Positions 23,246-31,987 of a stretch of 64,000 nucleotides of DNA are shown here, piece after piece. The translations under genes were made by a program, and so were the position numbers. The stretch lies in contig NC_022600.1 of NCBI RefSeq assembly GCF_000484535.1, positions 4,022,234 through 4,086,233 of the forward strand, read 5' to 3'. This stretch comes from Gloeobacter kilaueensis JS1 (GTDB taxonomy: Bacteria > Cyanobacteriota > Cyanobacteriia > Gloeobacterales > Gloeobacteraceae). Under the pieces are notes generated by a model. The model did not search any database. It worked only from the letters and a program-made list of their open reading frames with translations, and was not told where the DNA came from. Every line of letters starts with the position of its first letter. The first letter of the stretch is position 1.

Positions 23246-25580
23246 CGCCCTTGTCCTGGAAGGCGCTGCGCTCCGCTGCTTCGAGAGCCTCACCGCGCAG
23301 GACGCGCAGGATGTCGTCGCCGTAGAGTGATTCGCGCTCCAGCAGGGCCGCTGTCAGCCGGGCGTGCTCCTCGCTGTGCTCTTGCAAGATTGAGCGGGTT
23401 TGTTCTTTTGCCTCGCGCAGCAGCGCTTCGACCGCCCGATCGAGCCGTTGTTTGGTCTGCTCGGAGATCATCCGGCCACTGGCCGCCTCCAGGGCAACCT
23501 GGTCGTAATCCGCCAGAAAATCGTCGCTCATCCCCAACTGCCAGACGTAGCGGTGGGCGAGGCTGGCGGCGCGCTGCAGGTCCGCCCCGGCTCCGGTGGT
23601 GATCGTGCCGTAAAACAGTTCTTCGGCGACCCGCCCACCAAAGAGCACCTGCAATTCGGCGCGGATGCTCTCGCGGGTCTCAAAAGAAAGCTGCTCCTCG
23701 TCGCTCACCGACCAGCTATAACCGGCGGTCCCTTCGAGGTTGGGGATGATCGTGAGCTTGTGCAGGATGCGCAAGGGCCGGGCGTGGTGCTCGACGACGG
23801 CATGGCCCGCCTCGTGGATCGCCACCAGGCGGCGATCTTCGGCGTTTACCTTGCGCCGCGAGTTCATGCCGAAGGCGACCCGCTCGATGCCCTGGTTGAG
23901 GTCGAACTGGGTAATCTGCTCGTGGCCGTCGCGCAGGGCGATAAAGCTCGCCTCGTTGACGCTGGCGGCGATCTCAGCTCCTGAAAGATTCCACGAGGCG
24001 CGGGCAAGCTGGCGGCACTGGATGCCGGGGGCCGCCTGGACGTTGCGCAGGTAGTAGGCAAAAAGCTGCTCGCGCGCGTCGAGGTCAGGCAGAGGAACGG
24101 TCACGGTGCGGTCGAGCCGTCCGGGTCTCAGCACTGCCGGATCGAGGCTGTCGAGGCGGTTGGTCGCTCCGATCGTGAGCACGTTGGAGCGGCCAAAGCC
24201 GTCGAGTTCGACCAGAAACTGGTTGAGGGTGCGGTCGGCTTCGCCGCTCATGTCGAGGCCGCGCCGGGCAGCGAGGGCGTCGATTTCATCGATGAACACG
24301 ATCGCCGCCTTGTGCTTGCGTGCCTGGCGGTAGACCTGGCGGACGCGGGCGGCCCCGAGCCCCACCCAGACTTCGGTAAAATCGGCTCCCGAGAGCGAGT
24401 AGAAGGGCACGCCCGCCTCGTTGGCGATCGCCTTGGCAAGCAGGGTCTTGCCGGTACCCGGCGGCCCGACGAACAAAAAACCGCGCGGCACCTTGGCACC
24501 GATGCGGCGGTAGCGATCCGGCGAGCGCAGAAAGTCGATGTATTCTTGCACCTCGCCCTTCGCTTCGTCACAGCCGATCACATCGCCCATGCGCACGCTC
24601 AGATCGCCGGAGCGGCTCATGACGAAAGTGCCGGAGCGCCGCTCAAGGGTAGCGGACACTTTGTCGATGGCAGCGGCCAGATCGGCGTTGTCGAGCTGTG
24701 CATGGCCGGCCCTCACCGCCAGCAAAGCAGCCTCGTTGACCGCCCGGCGGATCTCGGCGGGGGTAAAATTTACCGCCAGCTTCGCCGCAGCGAGCGGGTC
24801 GGCGCTGCTCTGGGTGAGCGCGAGGTAAGTGCGAAAGAGCTTTTCGCGGTCCGCCTCGGCGGGCGGGCCGATATAAATTTGCCAGTCGAGGCGACCGGGG
24901 CGCATCACCGCTGCGTCCACCTGATCTTCGAGGTTGGTGGCCCCGATCGTGATCACGGAGCTATTGACCTCGAAGCCGTCCAGTTCGTTCAAAAAAGCGT
25001 TGAGGGTATTGCTGTCGCCCTCGAAGGTGCCGAGATTGGTGCCCCGCGCTTTTGCAAGAACTTCTATCTCGTCGATGAAGACGATCGCCCGTGGATGGCG
25101 GCGGGCCTTGCGGTAGATCTGGCGGATGCGCTGGGAGCCTACTCCCAGAAACATGTTGGCAAAATCCGCCGCTGCCAGACTAAAAAACGGCACCCCGGCC
25201 TCGTTGGCGATGGCGCGGGCAATCATCGTCTTACCGGTGCCCGGCGGCCCGACTAGCAGCACGCCCCGAGGCGTCTCCGCACCGATGGCGCGGTAGGGGG
25301 CGGGGCGCTTGAGAATATCGACCAGTTGTTCGAGTTCGAGCTTGGCTTCTTCGAGGCCGATGATGTCAGCAAAGCGCACCTCGCGCTCGCGCTCGCGCTC
25401 TCGGAACCTGGCCAGCAACCAGCTACCGCGCTTACGGCGGGCGCTTGCATTCTTGCCCAGGCCCGTGCCGCCCACAAAGATGAGCAGGTAGGCGAAGGCA
25501 AAGACCATCCCCTGGATGAGGACGAACAGCAGCGTGCCCAGGAGGCCGATGATACCCTGCAGGATCTCGAAGGCGAGCAT
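23238..25580 (-). CDS. FtsH-type membrane protease with two AAA+ modules
   Basis: 780 residues; ordinary FtsH is about 600-650. Two N-terminal membrane segments (residues 8-38) are followed by AAA domain 1 with GPPGTGKT at 111-118, FIDEIEVLAKARG and TIGATNLEDQVD, and AAA domain 2 with GPPGTGKT near 372, FIDEIDALAARRG and TIGATNRLDSLDPAVLRPGR. The M41 zinc protease domain has HEAGH near 590 and TTGAGADLQRAASL with the third ligand. Both Walker motifs and SRH arginines look intact. Membrane quality control is the likely role. Confidence 0.9.
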   Translation of the reverse strand: MLAFEILQGIIGLLGTLLFVLIQGMVFAFAYLLIFVGGTGLGKNASARRKRGSWLLARFREREREREVRFADIIGLEEAKLELEQLVDILKRPAPYRAIGAETPRGVLLVGPPGTGKTMIARAIANEAGVPFFSLAAADFANMFLGVGSQRIRQIYRKARRHPRAIVFIDEIEVLAKARGTNLGTFEGDSNTLNAFLNELDGFEVNSSVITIGATNLEDQVDAAVMRPGRLDWQIYIGPPAEADREKLFRTYLALTQSSADPLAAAKLAVNFTPAEIRRAVNEAALLAVRAGHAQLDNADLAAAIDKVSATLERRSGTFVMSRSGDLSVRMGDVIGCDEAKGEVQEYIDFLRSPDRYRRIGAKVPRGFLFVGPPGTGKTLLAKAIANEAGVPFYSLSGADFTEVWVGLGAARVRQVYRQARKHKAAIVFIDEIDALAARRGLDMSGEADRTLNQFLVELDGFGRSNVLTIGATNRLDSLDPAVLRPGRLDRTVTVPLPDLDAREQLFAYYLRNVQAAPGIQCRQLARASWNLSGAEIAASVNEASFIALRDGHEQITQFDLNQGIERVAFGMNSRRKVNAEDRRLVAIHEAGHAVVEHHARPLRILHKLTIIPNLEGTAGYSWSVSDEEQLSFETRESIRAELQVLFGGRVAEELFYGTITTGAGADLQRAASLAHRYVWQLGMSDDFLADYDQVALEAASGRMISEQTKQRLDRAVEALLREAKEQTRSILQEHSEEHARLTAALLERESLYGDDILRVLRGEALEAAERSAFQDKGDG

Positions 25581-25631
25581 AGGGACAGCCCGGAAGTTCT
25601 TCTTATCTTAGACTTCGCCCCGGCTGCCTGC

Positions 25632-25991
25632 CTAAGAACGGCCATTCAATACGGTGAGGCGGTCTGCTGGCCCGATCGCCCTGCAGGAGAACACTCGAAG
25701 AACAGTCGCTTTGATTTCAATCACTCCCGTGTCGCCAAAAACTTCTACAAGACAGCCGGACAGGGTAAACGCGGCGTAGTAGACACCGCGTTCAGGATCA
25801 TTGTTCTTTTTTCTGCTGTTACCGGCTCGATGATGATCGAACCTTGCTATCGACCCGAAATATCTGAATGTGAGAGCCTGAGTGTTGTGCCGTGTCGGGT
25901 CGTAGATACGCTGTAATCTCTGTCCTTCGGGCAATTCCACATATATCGGATTGGGGGTCTGAGCAGGTGGGGGCGGATTAATTTTGACCAT
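25632..25991 (-). CDS. RES-domain toxin, apparently short
   Basis: 119 residues. RIYDPTRHNTQALTFRYFG, RFDHHRAG, GVYYAAFTLSGCLVEVFGDT match the N-terminal two thirds of RES domains (NAD-degrading toxins; conserved Arg and Glu visible). The usual C-terminal third is missing: the chain ends SCRAIGPADRLTVLNGRS. This may be a natural short form or a truncation. The start overlaps the antitoxin-like gene by 14 bases. Confidence 0.75.
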   Translation of the reverse strand: MVKINPPPPAQTPNPIYVELPEGQRLQRIYDPTRHNTQALTFRYFGSIARFDHHRAGNSRKKNNDPERGVYYAAFTLSGCLVEVFGDTGVIEIKATVLRVFSCRAIGPADRLTVLNGRS

Positions 25992-26544
25992 ACCCTGCCG
26001 CTTCAGCCTCTTGAAGGACAGCTTCGTAATCTCCTTGCTTCAATGCCTCTTTTGGAGTGCGTCCATCAAGAAACGGGTTGGGACGCACAAACCAACTCAG
26101 CTTTGCAAAATCCGAAAACTGCAGAGCTTTTAGAACGGCTGGAAAGCCCCGAAGCACTCCGTCGGGGCCTTCTGGATCGAACTGCCAGAGAGGAAAGCGC
26201 AAGGCTCCGTTGTCCTGAACAGCCAGAAGTGTCTGAGCCTTGACCCGGTCGTGGGGCGTCTGACGAGAAGTACCCAATATCTCAGCCACGCGGGAAGCCG
26301 TAATGGTGTCGCTCAAGAGCCTGCGACGATACTCAAATGCCTGCGCCAGCGTTTCAAACTCCAGTTCCAAGCGCTCTTTCGGACTGAAGCTGCGCTCAAG
26401 CAGCCGGTCTGCCCGCTCATCCATTTTTTGATCCTGTAAGCCGGAATATTTAGTAAGTATGTCCATAAGCTTCTGTTGCTCTTCTTCGTCAAGTGACTTG
26501 AGAAGACGGAGCTTTTCTTCGTCTTGCACAGTAAAGCGGGCCAT
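25978..26544 (-). CDS. MbcA/ParS/Xre-type antitoxin
   Basis: 188 residues. The middle carries a helix-turn-helix region (TITASRVAEILGTSRQTPHD) and the C-terminus reads FPAVLKAL, LSWFVRPNPFLDGRTPKEAL, which is the DUF2384-like toxin-binding domain with the diagnostic W...pn..L.g.tP.e.l. RES toxins are paired with such antitoxins. Placed first in the operon, with the toxin overlapping its end. Confidence 0.85.
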   Translation of the reverse strand: MARFTVQDEEKLRLLKSLDEEEQQKLMDILTKYSGLQDQKMDERADRLLERSFSPKERLELEFETLAQAFEYRRRLLSDTITASRVAEILGTSRQTPHDRVKAQTLLAVQDNGALRFPLWQFDPEGPDGVLRGFPAVLKALQFSDFAKLSWFVRPNPFLDGRTPKEALKQGDYEAVLQEAEAAGYGQN

Positions 26545-26623
26545 TGCTGATGAGCCTCCTGCGGCTTTAGGCTATAGGCCAAGCTTGACATTCATGTAAG
26601 AGATGTCAAGTTGGCTCAGAGAG

Positions 26624-26696
26624 CTGCGTCGTCTTGCCGGTGCCAAACGGGCCAACCAGCAACACCCCCGAGGCATCTCTGCAGAGACAAAGGCTT
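26624..26696 (-). pseudogene. Relic of an FtsH/AAA Walker A region
   Basis: On the minus strand the sequence reads AFVSAEMPRG and, after a one-base shift, VLLVGPFGTGKTTQ. Compare AETPRGVLLVGPPGTGKT in the neighbouring protease. Upstream of it nothing more of the ATPase is recognisable. It is a small decayed fragment between the antitoxin-like gene and RNase III. Confidence 0.5.
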
Positions 26697-26781
26697 GAAT
26701 CGCCGCTGCTGGGGCCGGAACAATTTTCTGAAATTCTCACCACAGCGACAATCGGGGGATTCAGGAGGATTTAAGAAGGCG

Positions 26782-27507
26782 CTACTGCAGTGCCGGTGGG
26801 AAGGTGGAGCTGAGCGCTTCGTAGGCCAGGCGGGCTGCCGCCTGCTGGGCAAGTTTTTTGGAAGCACCCTCGCCGCTGCCCCAGCACTGGCCCAGTGCCC
26901 AGACTTCGTAGCGGAAGGGAGGAGGTGTGCCCACCGGACGGTACTCCGGCAGCTCGCCGTTTGCCAGTCTCTGGGTCAGCTCCTGCAGGGCCGATTTGTG
27001 GTTGCCGCGCACCGGATCGGCGAGCACATCCCTGCTCAGGCGCTCAAGGTGCGGCAGCAGCCAGGGTCGCACCAGGCTTAGATCGCTCGTGCTCAGATAC
27101 AGCGCCCCGATCACCGCCTCGAAGCTGTCGGCCAGCCGGGTCGTCTGGCCCCGCTCGTCTCCGTCCGCTGAACGACCGACGAGCAGGTAGGCACCGAGGC
27201 CGTAGTGTTCGGCGAGGCGGGCCAGTTCGCTGTCGCTCACCAGCACCGAGCGCACCGCCGACAGCTCGCCCACCGCCAGATTGGGGTAGGTGCGGTAGAG
27301 AAAATCCGACGCAAACCAGCGCAGAACCTCGTCGCCCAAAAATTCGAGCCGGTCGTTGTCTGGACCCCCCTCCTGATCCGCCCAACTCGGGTGGATAAGA
27401 GCGAGCTGCAAAAGCTGCCAGTTCACCCGCTCCAGTTCCAGACCAGAAAAACCGGCTGCAAACTGCCGCAGTTGCAGGAGCCGCTCGTCCCCTAGATTGC
27501 TAGACAT
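26782..27507 (-). CDS. rnc: Ribonuclease III
   Basis: 241 residues from the ATG at 27507, which overlaps the preceding gene's stop by eight bases; the longer in-frame extension is Pro/Thr/Ala noise. LALIHPSWADQ and NDRLEFLGDEVL carry the catalytic signature, and TRLADSFEAVIGALYLS carries the second pair of acidic residues. Residues about 155-240 form a double-stranded RNA-binding domain (NHKSALQELTQRL, GEGASKKLAQQAAARLAYEA). Cleaves double-stranded RNA in rRNA and mRNA maturation. Confidence 0.93.
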   Translation of the reverse strand: MSSNLGDERLLQLRQFAAGFSGLELERVNWQLLQLALIHPSWADQEGGPDNDRLEFLGDEVLRWFASDFLYRTYPNLAVGELSAVRSVLVSDSELARLAEHYGLGAYLLVGRSADGDERGQTTRLADSFEAVIGALYLSTSDLSLVRPWLLPHLERLSRDVLADPVRGNHKSALQELTQRLANGELPEYRPVGTPPPFRYEVWALGQCWGSGEGASKKLAQQAAARLAYEALSSTFPPALQ

Positions 27508-28492
27508 TGCTATCCAGGTAAAAGACGTACTCGTAGCGGTTGTCGCCGCTGGGGCCGGTGCGCTCAAAGCCCAGGTGTTCGTAAAAGCGGATGGCGACAG
27601 TGTTGGTGTTGAGCACCGTGAGCGTGCAGCGCTGCACACCCTGGGCCTCCAGTTCTCCCCGTACCAGTTGCCAGAGGGCTGTGCCGAGCCCGAGCCCCTG
27701 GCACTCGGGAGCGACGTACAGCCGCGACAGGTGCGCCCTGTCCGCCGCGATCACCGCCTGGGTAAAGCCAATCAAGCCCCCAGCAGGATCTTCTGCCACC
27801 CAGAAGCGACCGTCCGCCCGCTCAGCGGCGTAGGCGATGGTTTCAAGATTGTAGGTGTAGCGAATAAATGACTCGATCGCCTCGTCGCTCAACAGACCCC
27901 GATAGGTTTGCCACCAGCAACGGGTAGCGAGCGCCTGCAGCGCATCGAAGTCTTCCCGCACCAGGGGGCGCAGATCGACTGGACCAAGGGGGCACAGAAC
28001 GAGCGCCCGGCGGGTGTAGCGCCCGACGCCCTGCTCGTCGCAGTTGCGCCGCAACTGCACGAGCCGCTTGAGCGTGAGTGGATGCTGCCAGTCCGGTGCC
28101 ACCTCCGCCAGCGGCACCAGCACGAAGGCCCGCTCCTCCAGGCGCGGATGGGGCAACGTCAGCTCCGGGCTCGCCAGCACGCAGTCGTCGTACCAGAGCA
28201 GATCGAGATCGAGGGTACGCGCTCCCCAATGCACCGTCCGTACCCGGCCCGCCTCTACTTCGCGCTGCTGCAGTTCAGCCAGCAATCGCAGCGGCGAGAG
28301 GCTGGTCTCGAGCACCAGGCAGCCGTTGATGTAGAGCGGCTGCGGTGGACCGACAGGTTCGGTCTCATACCAGCTTGAAATCGCCTTCACCTCCAGGCCG
28401 ATCGCTGGTCGGTGCAGCGATCGCACAGCTCTGGTGAGCACGGCAAAGCGCTCCCCCAGATTGGCCCCCAGTGCGATTGCCGCTCTTGCCAC
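27500..28492 (-). CDS. folK: folK fused to a GNAT acetyltransferase
   Basis: 330 residues, about twice the normal FolK. Residues 1-160 are 6-hydroxymethyl-7,8-dihydropterin pyrophosphokinase: IALGANLGERFAVL, SSWYETEPVGPP, GARTLDLDLLWYDD and LPHPRLEERAFVLVPLAEVA. Residues 165-330 are a GNAT domain: VDLRPLVREDFDALQALATR, the acetyl-CoA loop YVAPECQGLGLGTALW and NTVAIRFYEHLGF. No stop or frame change separates them. The gene overlaps rnc by eight bases. FolK makes folate; the acetyltransferase substrate is unknown. Confidence 0.9.
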   Translation of the reverse strand: MARAAIALGANLGERFAVLTRAVRSLHRPAIGLEVKAISSWYETEPVGPPQPLYINGCLVLETSLSPLRLLAELQQREVEAGRVRTVHWGARTLDLDLLWYDDCVLASPELTLPHPRLEERAFVLVPLAEVAPDWQHPLTLKRLVQLRRNCDEQGVGRYTRRALVLCPLGPVDLRPLVREDFDALQALATRCWWQTYRGLLSDEAIESFIRYTYNLETIAYAAERADGRFWVAEDPAGGLIGFTQAVIAADRAHLSRLYVAPECQGLGLGTALWQLVRGELEAQGVQRCTLTVLNTNTVAIRFYEHLGFERTGPSGDNRYEYVFYLDSNV

Positions 28493-28570
28493 GGCGGTTG
28501 CCCTCTCTTTTCCCCCAGGATATATTTCGAGAGGGTCTTTCTTCAGCGGTGCTGAAGGTTCAACAAGCGT

Positions 28571-29434
28571 GTGTCTCTCCTACTAGAGCTGTTTTCTACA
28601 CCAAAACCGATCGTCGGTGTCGTTCACCTGCTGCCACTGCCGACCTCGCCGCGCTGGTCGGGTTCCCTCGACGCTGTGATTGCCCGCGCCGAGCAGGAGG
28701 CGACGGCCCTCGCCACCGGCGGCGTCGATGGGCTCATTGTTGAAAATTATTACGATGCGCCGTTCGTACCGGGCCGCGTCGATCCGGCGGTGGTGGCGGC
28801 GATGAGCCTGATCGTCAAGCGCATTTTGCACCTGGTATCGGTGCCGGTGGGTATAAACGTCCTGCGCAACGACGCCCACGCAGCCCTCGCTATCAGTGCC
28901 TGCACCGGTGCCCAGTTCATTCGCGTCAACGTCCTGGTGGGCACGATGGCCACCGACCAGGGTCTGATTCAAGGAGAAGCCCACTCGGTCCTGCGCTACC
29001 GCCGCGAGCTTGGCACCCGGACGCGCATCTTTGCCGATGTGCTGGTCAAACACGCTTCGCCTCTAGGAAGTACCGATCTCTTTCAGGTGGCCCGCGACAC
29101 CGTGGAGCGCGGCCTGGCCGACGGCATCATCGTCTCCGGCACCGCCACCGGCAGGCCACCCGACCTTGCCGACCTCGAAACCGCCCGCGCCGCCGTGCCG
29201 GAGGTACCGATCTTGATCGGTTCCGGCGCGACGCCCGACAACATTGCCCAACTGCTCGATCTGGCCGACGGTGCAATCGTCGCGAGTGCCCTCAAGCGCT
29301 TCGGCAAGCCGGACCAGCCCATCGATCCGCACCGCACCCGCCAGTTCGTCGATGCCAGTCACTATCCCACCAACGGCACGGGCATCAATCCGGGCCTGGT
29401 GGCTGACCTCGAAGAAGTCGAGAGCCTGTTTTGA
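28571..29434 (+). CDS. btpA: Photosystem I biogenesis protein BtpA
   Basis: 287 residues from a GTG. KPIVGVVHLLPLPTSPRW, GGVDGLIVENYYDAPF, VGINVLRNDAHAALAIS, FIRVNVLVGTMATDQG and ADGIIVSGTATGRPPD are hallmark BtpA blocks of a TIM-barrel fold. BtpA is a thylakoid-associated factor needed for stable PSI reaction-centre proteins. Gloeobacter has no thylakoids, so here it would act at the cytoplasmic membrane. Transcribed away from the folK fusion. Confidence 0.93.
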   Translation: MSLLLELFSTPKPIVGVVHLLPLPTSPRWSGSLDAVIARAEQEATALATGGVDGLIVENYYDAPFVPGRVDPAVVAAMSLIVKRILHLVSVPVGINVLRNDAHAALAISACTGAQFIRVNVLVGTMATDQGLIQGEAHSVLRYRRELGTRTRIFADVLVKHASPLGSTDLFQVARDTVERGLADGIIVSGTATGRPPDLADLETARAAVPEVPILIGSGATPDNIAQLLDLADGAIVASALKRFGKPDQPIDPHRTRQFVDASHYPTNGTGINPGLVADLEEVESLF

Positions 29435-29473
29435 GGCAGGGCAGCTACGAATGACTCAGCTTATACAGTTTTC

Positions 29474-30868
29474 ATGAATCGTCCCTTCGATTTTTCTGCC
29501 CAGGCCCGCGAAGAGCGCGCCACCGATCCGGCTTTGCTCGCCTCGGCTCTGGCCCTGATGTACGACCGGGCGATACGCACCGGCTGGGAGCTGGACATGC
29601 CCTGCCGGCAGGAGCACGGCGGGGCGTTTCTAGCACGCATTGCAGAGCTGCTGCAGGCCCTCAAGCAACAACCCACCCCAGAAGAAATCTCTAGCTGGGA
29701 GCAGTCCCTCACGACTTACCTGGCCGAAGGAGCGCAGCGCGATCCTGCCCCTCGCCTGGCTGTCGCCCTGGAGCTGGCCGACGAGATGTCGGGTCTGGCG
29801 GGCGGATTCGTGCTCCAGTTCTCGTTTATCCCCGAAGAAAATCCTGCTGCCCTCCTGGACAGTGGGGCAGCGCCCGACCAACTGCTGCAGGTGCGGGGGG
29901 TATTGCGCCTGCCCTGTCTGCCGTCGTTTCTGGGCGAGCAGGTCCGGCTTTTGGGGAACATCCTGCGCGCTCTGGGCCAGCGCCACCTGGGCGCAGAGGA
30001 TCTGGAGGGCTGGCGCGCCAGCTTTGCACCCCTGCTGCCGGAATGGTTTGCCCAGAGCGCGAATGCCTGTCTGCAGGTCCAGTTTGCTTCCCTCGATCCG
30101 GCAATCGGACTTGCGGGCGGCATCGACCTCGAGGTGAGCCGCATCTTTGCATCGATCGAGAGCCACTACCAGCGCTGGAGCCGGACGCGGGAGGGTCCGC
30201 TCTTCGGCGAGCATCCAGACGCGATGGCGCTGAACGTGGCCGCTTGCCTGGGCGAAGCTGCCGCTGCCCCTGTGCTCGACGTTGGAGCCGGTACAGGCCG
30301 CAACAGCCTCGCTCTTGCCCGCCTGGGCCATCCGGTCGATGCGCTGGAGCTGACGGTCGTGCTCACCGAACAGCTAGACGCCGCAGTAGAAGCCGAAGGA
30401 CTGCCGGTGCGCGTCCTGCAGGGGGACATCTTCGACGCTGAACTGGCTTTGCCCCCTTCCAGCTACCGGCTCGTGCTGCTCTCGGAGGTGATTGCCTCGC
30501 ACTTCCGCTCGGTAGACGAGCTGCGGCGGCTACTCATCCGCGCCTGCGAACTGCTCGCACCGGGCGGCATGCTGCTGTTCGACGTTTTTCTGGCCGATCC
30601 GGACTTTGAACCTTCTGCTGCGGCCCGCGAGATGTCGCAGCTGTACTGGTGCTGGCTGCTCACCCCCACAGAACTGCAACAAGCACTGGCGGGCCTCCCC
30701 CTGGTCCTGGTGGCGGACGAAGCGGTACTCGACTACGAGCGCACCCACCTGCCCCCCGAACTCTGGCCACCGACGCGCTGGTACGTGCAGTGGACGAGCG
30801 GGCGCAACCTCTTTCCGGTAGTCGGCAGACCGCCCGTGGAGCGCCACTGGCTGCTCTGCCGCAGGTAG
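29474..30868 (+). CDS. SAM-dependent methyltransferase
   Basis: 464 residues. The N-terminal half (residues 1-250) is Leu/Ala-rich and unassigned. The C-terminal part is a class I methyltransferase: VLDVGAGTGRNSLALARLGH (motif I), VLQGDIFDAEL (acidic motif II region), LVLLSEVIASHF and LLAPGGMLLFDVF. The substrate is unknown. It follows btpA by 39 bases on the same strand, so co-expression is possible. Confidence 0.8.
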   Translation: MNRPFDFSAQAREERATDPALLASALALMYDRAIRTGWELDMPCRQEHGGAFLARIAELLQALKQQPTPEEISSWEQSLTTYLAEGAQRDPAPRLAVALELADEMSGLAGGFVLQFSFIPEENPAALLDSGAAPDQLLQVRGVLRLPCLPSFLGEQVRLLGNILRALGQRHLGAEDLEGWRASFAPLLPEWFAQSANACLQVQFASLDPAIGLAGGIDLEVSRIFASIESHYQRWSRTREGPLFGEHPDAMALNVAACLGEAAAAPVLDVGAGTGRNSLALARLGHPVDALELTVVLTEQLDAAVEAEGLPVRVLQGDIFDAELALPPSSYRLVLLSEVIASHFRSVDELRRLLIRACELLAPGGMLLFDVFLADPDFEPSAAAREMSQLYWCWLLTPTELQQALAGLPLVLVADEAVLDYERTHLPPELWPPTRWYVQWTSGRNLFPVVGRPPVERHWLLCRR

Positions 30869-30939
30869 GCGGGGGCAGGATACCCGTTCCAGCTCGATAG
30901 CCAGACAACCTCGGTTTCTCAGCCGAAAGCCGCCGGGCT

Positions 30940-30978
30940 GGTGTCACAATTGGCGATAGAGCCTGAAACTGTGACACC
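30940..30978. promoter_or_regulatory. Inverted repeat upstream of the fic gene
   Basis: GGTGTCACA (30940-30948) and TGTGACACC (30970-30978) are exact inverses 21 bases apart, just before the Fic start. TGTGACA recurs inside the first codons (about 31028). A candidate autoregulatory site; no promoter boxes were assigned. Confidence 0.4.
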
Positions 30979-31004
30979 GACAAAATGCCTGCCAGCAAAA
31001 GGTT

Positions 31005-31967
31005 ATGAGCGATTCACGTCAAATAAACTGTGACAGTGTTGTGCTCAGGAGCGAGCTTCTGAAAGAACTCGGGGGCTTGCCTGAAATTTCCGTTTCCAAT
31101 CAAGAATGGATGTACATGCTCGAAGAGGAAACGCGCAATTCCCTGTCCATCGAGGGAATCTTCACCAGCGAGCAGAACCTGCAGGCGGTACTCAGTGGGC
31201 GCAAGAGCGCTCCCGAAGTTCTCAACTACTACCGCACCGCCGAATCCGTGTACGATCAGGCGCTGCAGTACTACCGCGAAGAGGATTTCCGGCTGGATAC
31301 GGCTCTGGTACGGCACATCCATAGCAGCCTGTTCAAGGAAGTAACCGATCGGCGCGGTGAATTTCGGCACGGTGCGATCCGCATCCAGGGAGCCCAGGTG
31401 CAGCCTCCTGACCGAGACATCGACCAGTACGTGCGCGTCTATCTTGAATTGTGCCGGTCATCTCTTAAAAAGCAGCCGCTTCTTGCTGCCCTTGCCCGCT
31501 CGCACATCCTGTTCGAGAGCATTCACCCGTTCGACGACGGCAACGGGCGGGTGGGACGCATTCTGCTCAACTATCTGGCCATCTCTGGGGGCTGTCCACC
31601 CATTGTGATCAAGGGCATCACCGCCGAAGAGCGCACCAGCTACTACAGAGCCCTCGAAGCGGCGGACACAGGCTTCCATAGCGGATTTCCAGCGCCTGAA
31701 GTTGCAGAACTTGAGATGCGCCTGGAGCAGGGAAACTTCGGGCCAATCGAAGCCTTGCTGTGCAGCGGCTTGCTTCCAAGGTTGGACAGGCTGATCGCCA
31801 TTGCCTTCGAGCGGCAGTCAGCACTTCAACCGCTGCGGGAAGTTGCAGAGCACTTTGCTGTCAAAGAAGCGACGCTCAGAAAATGGATCGAGCGCGGCAA
31901 GCTGATCGCCCTCAAGCGCGACAACAAGCTTCTCAGCCATCCCAGGTTGTACCTGAGCGACGATTGA
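31005..31967 (+). CDS. Fic-family AMP-transferase
   Basis: 320 residues. The active-site loop HPFDDGNGRVGRIL near residue 180 is an intact HxFx(D/E)GNGRxxR. An inhibitory helix motif S-L-S-I-E-G near residue 47 matches the (S/T)xxxE(G/N) pattern of class II Fic proteins, so the enzyme should be self-inhibited. The C-terminal AEHFAVKEATLRKWIERGK is a helix-turn-helix-like tail, so it may also bind DNA. Fic proteins usually transfer AMP to target proteins. The ATG at 31005 follows a weak AAAGG-like site. Confidence 0.9.
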   Translation: MSDSRQINCDSVVLRSELLKELGGLPEISVSNQEWMYMLEEETRNSLSIEGIFTSEQNLQAVLSGRKSAPEVLNYYRTAESVYDQALQYYREEDFRLDTALVRHIHSSLFKEVTDRRGEFRHGAIRIQGAQVQPPDRDIDQYVRVYLELCRSSLKKQPLLAALARSHILFESIHPFDDGNGRVGRILLNYLAISGGCPPIVIKGITAEERTSYYRALEAADTGFHSGFPAPEVAELEMRLEQGNFGPIEALLCSGLLPRLDRLIAIAFERQSALQPLREVAEHFAVKEATLRKWIERGKLIALKRDNKLLSHPRLYLSDD

Positions 31968-31987
31968 CTGCGGGGATCGAGGGGCTT

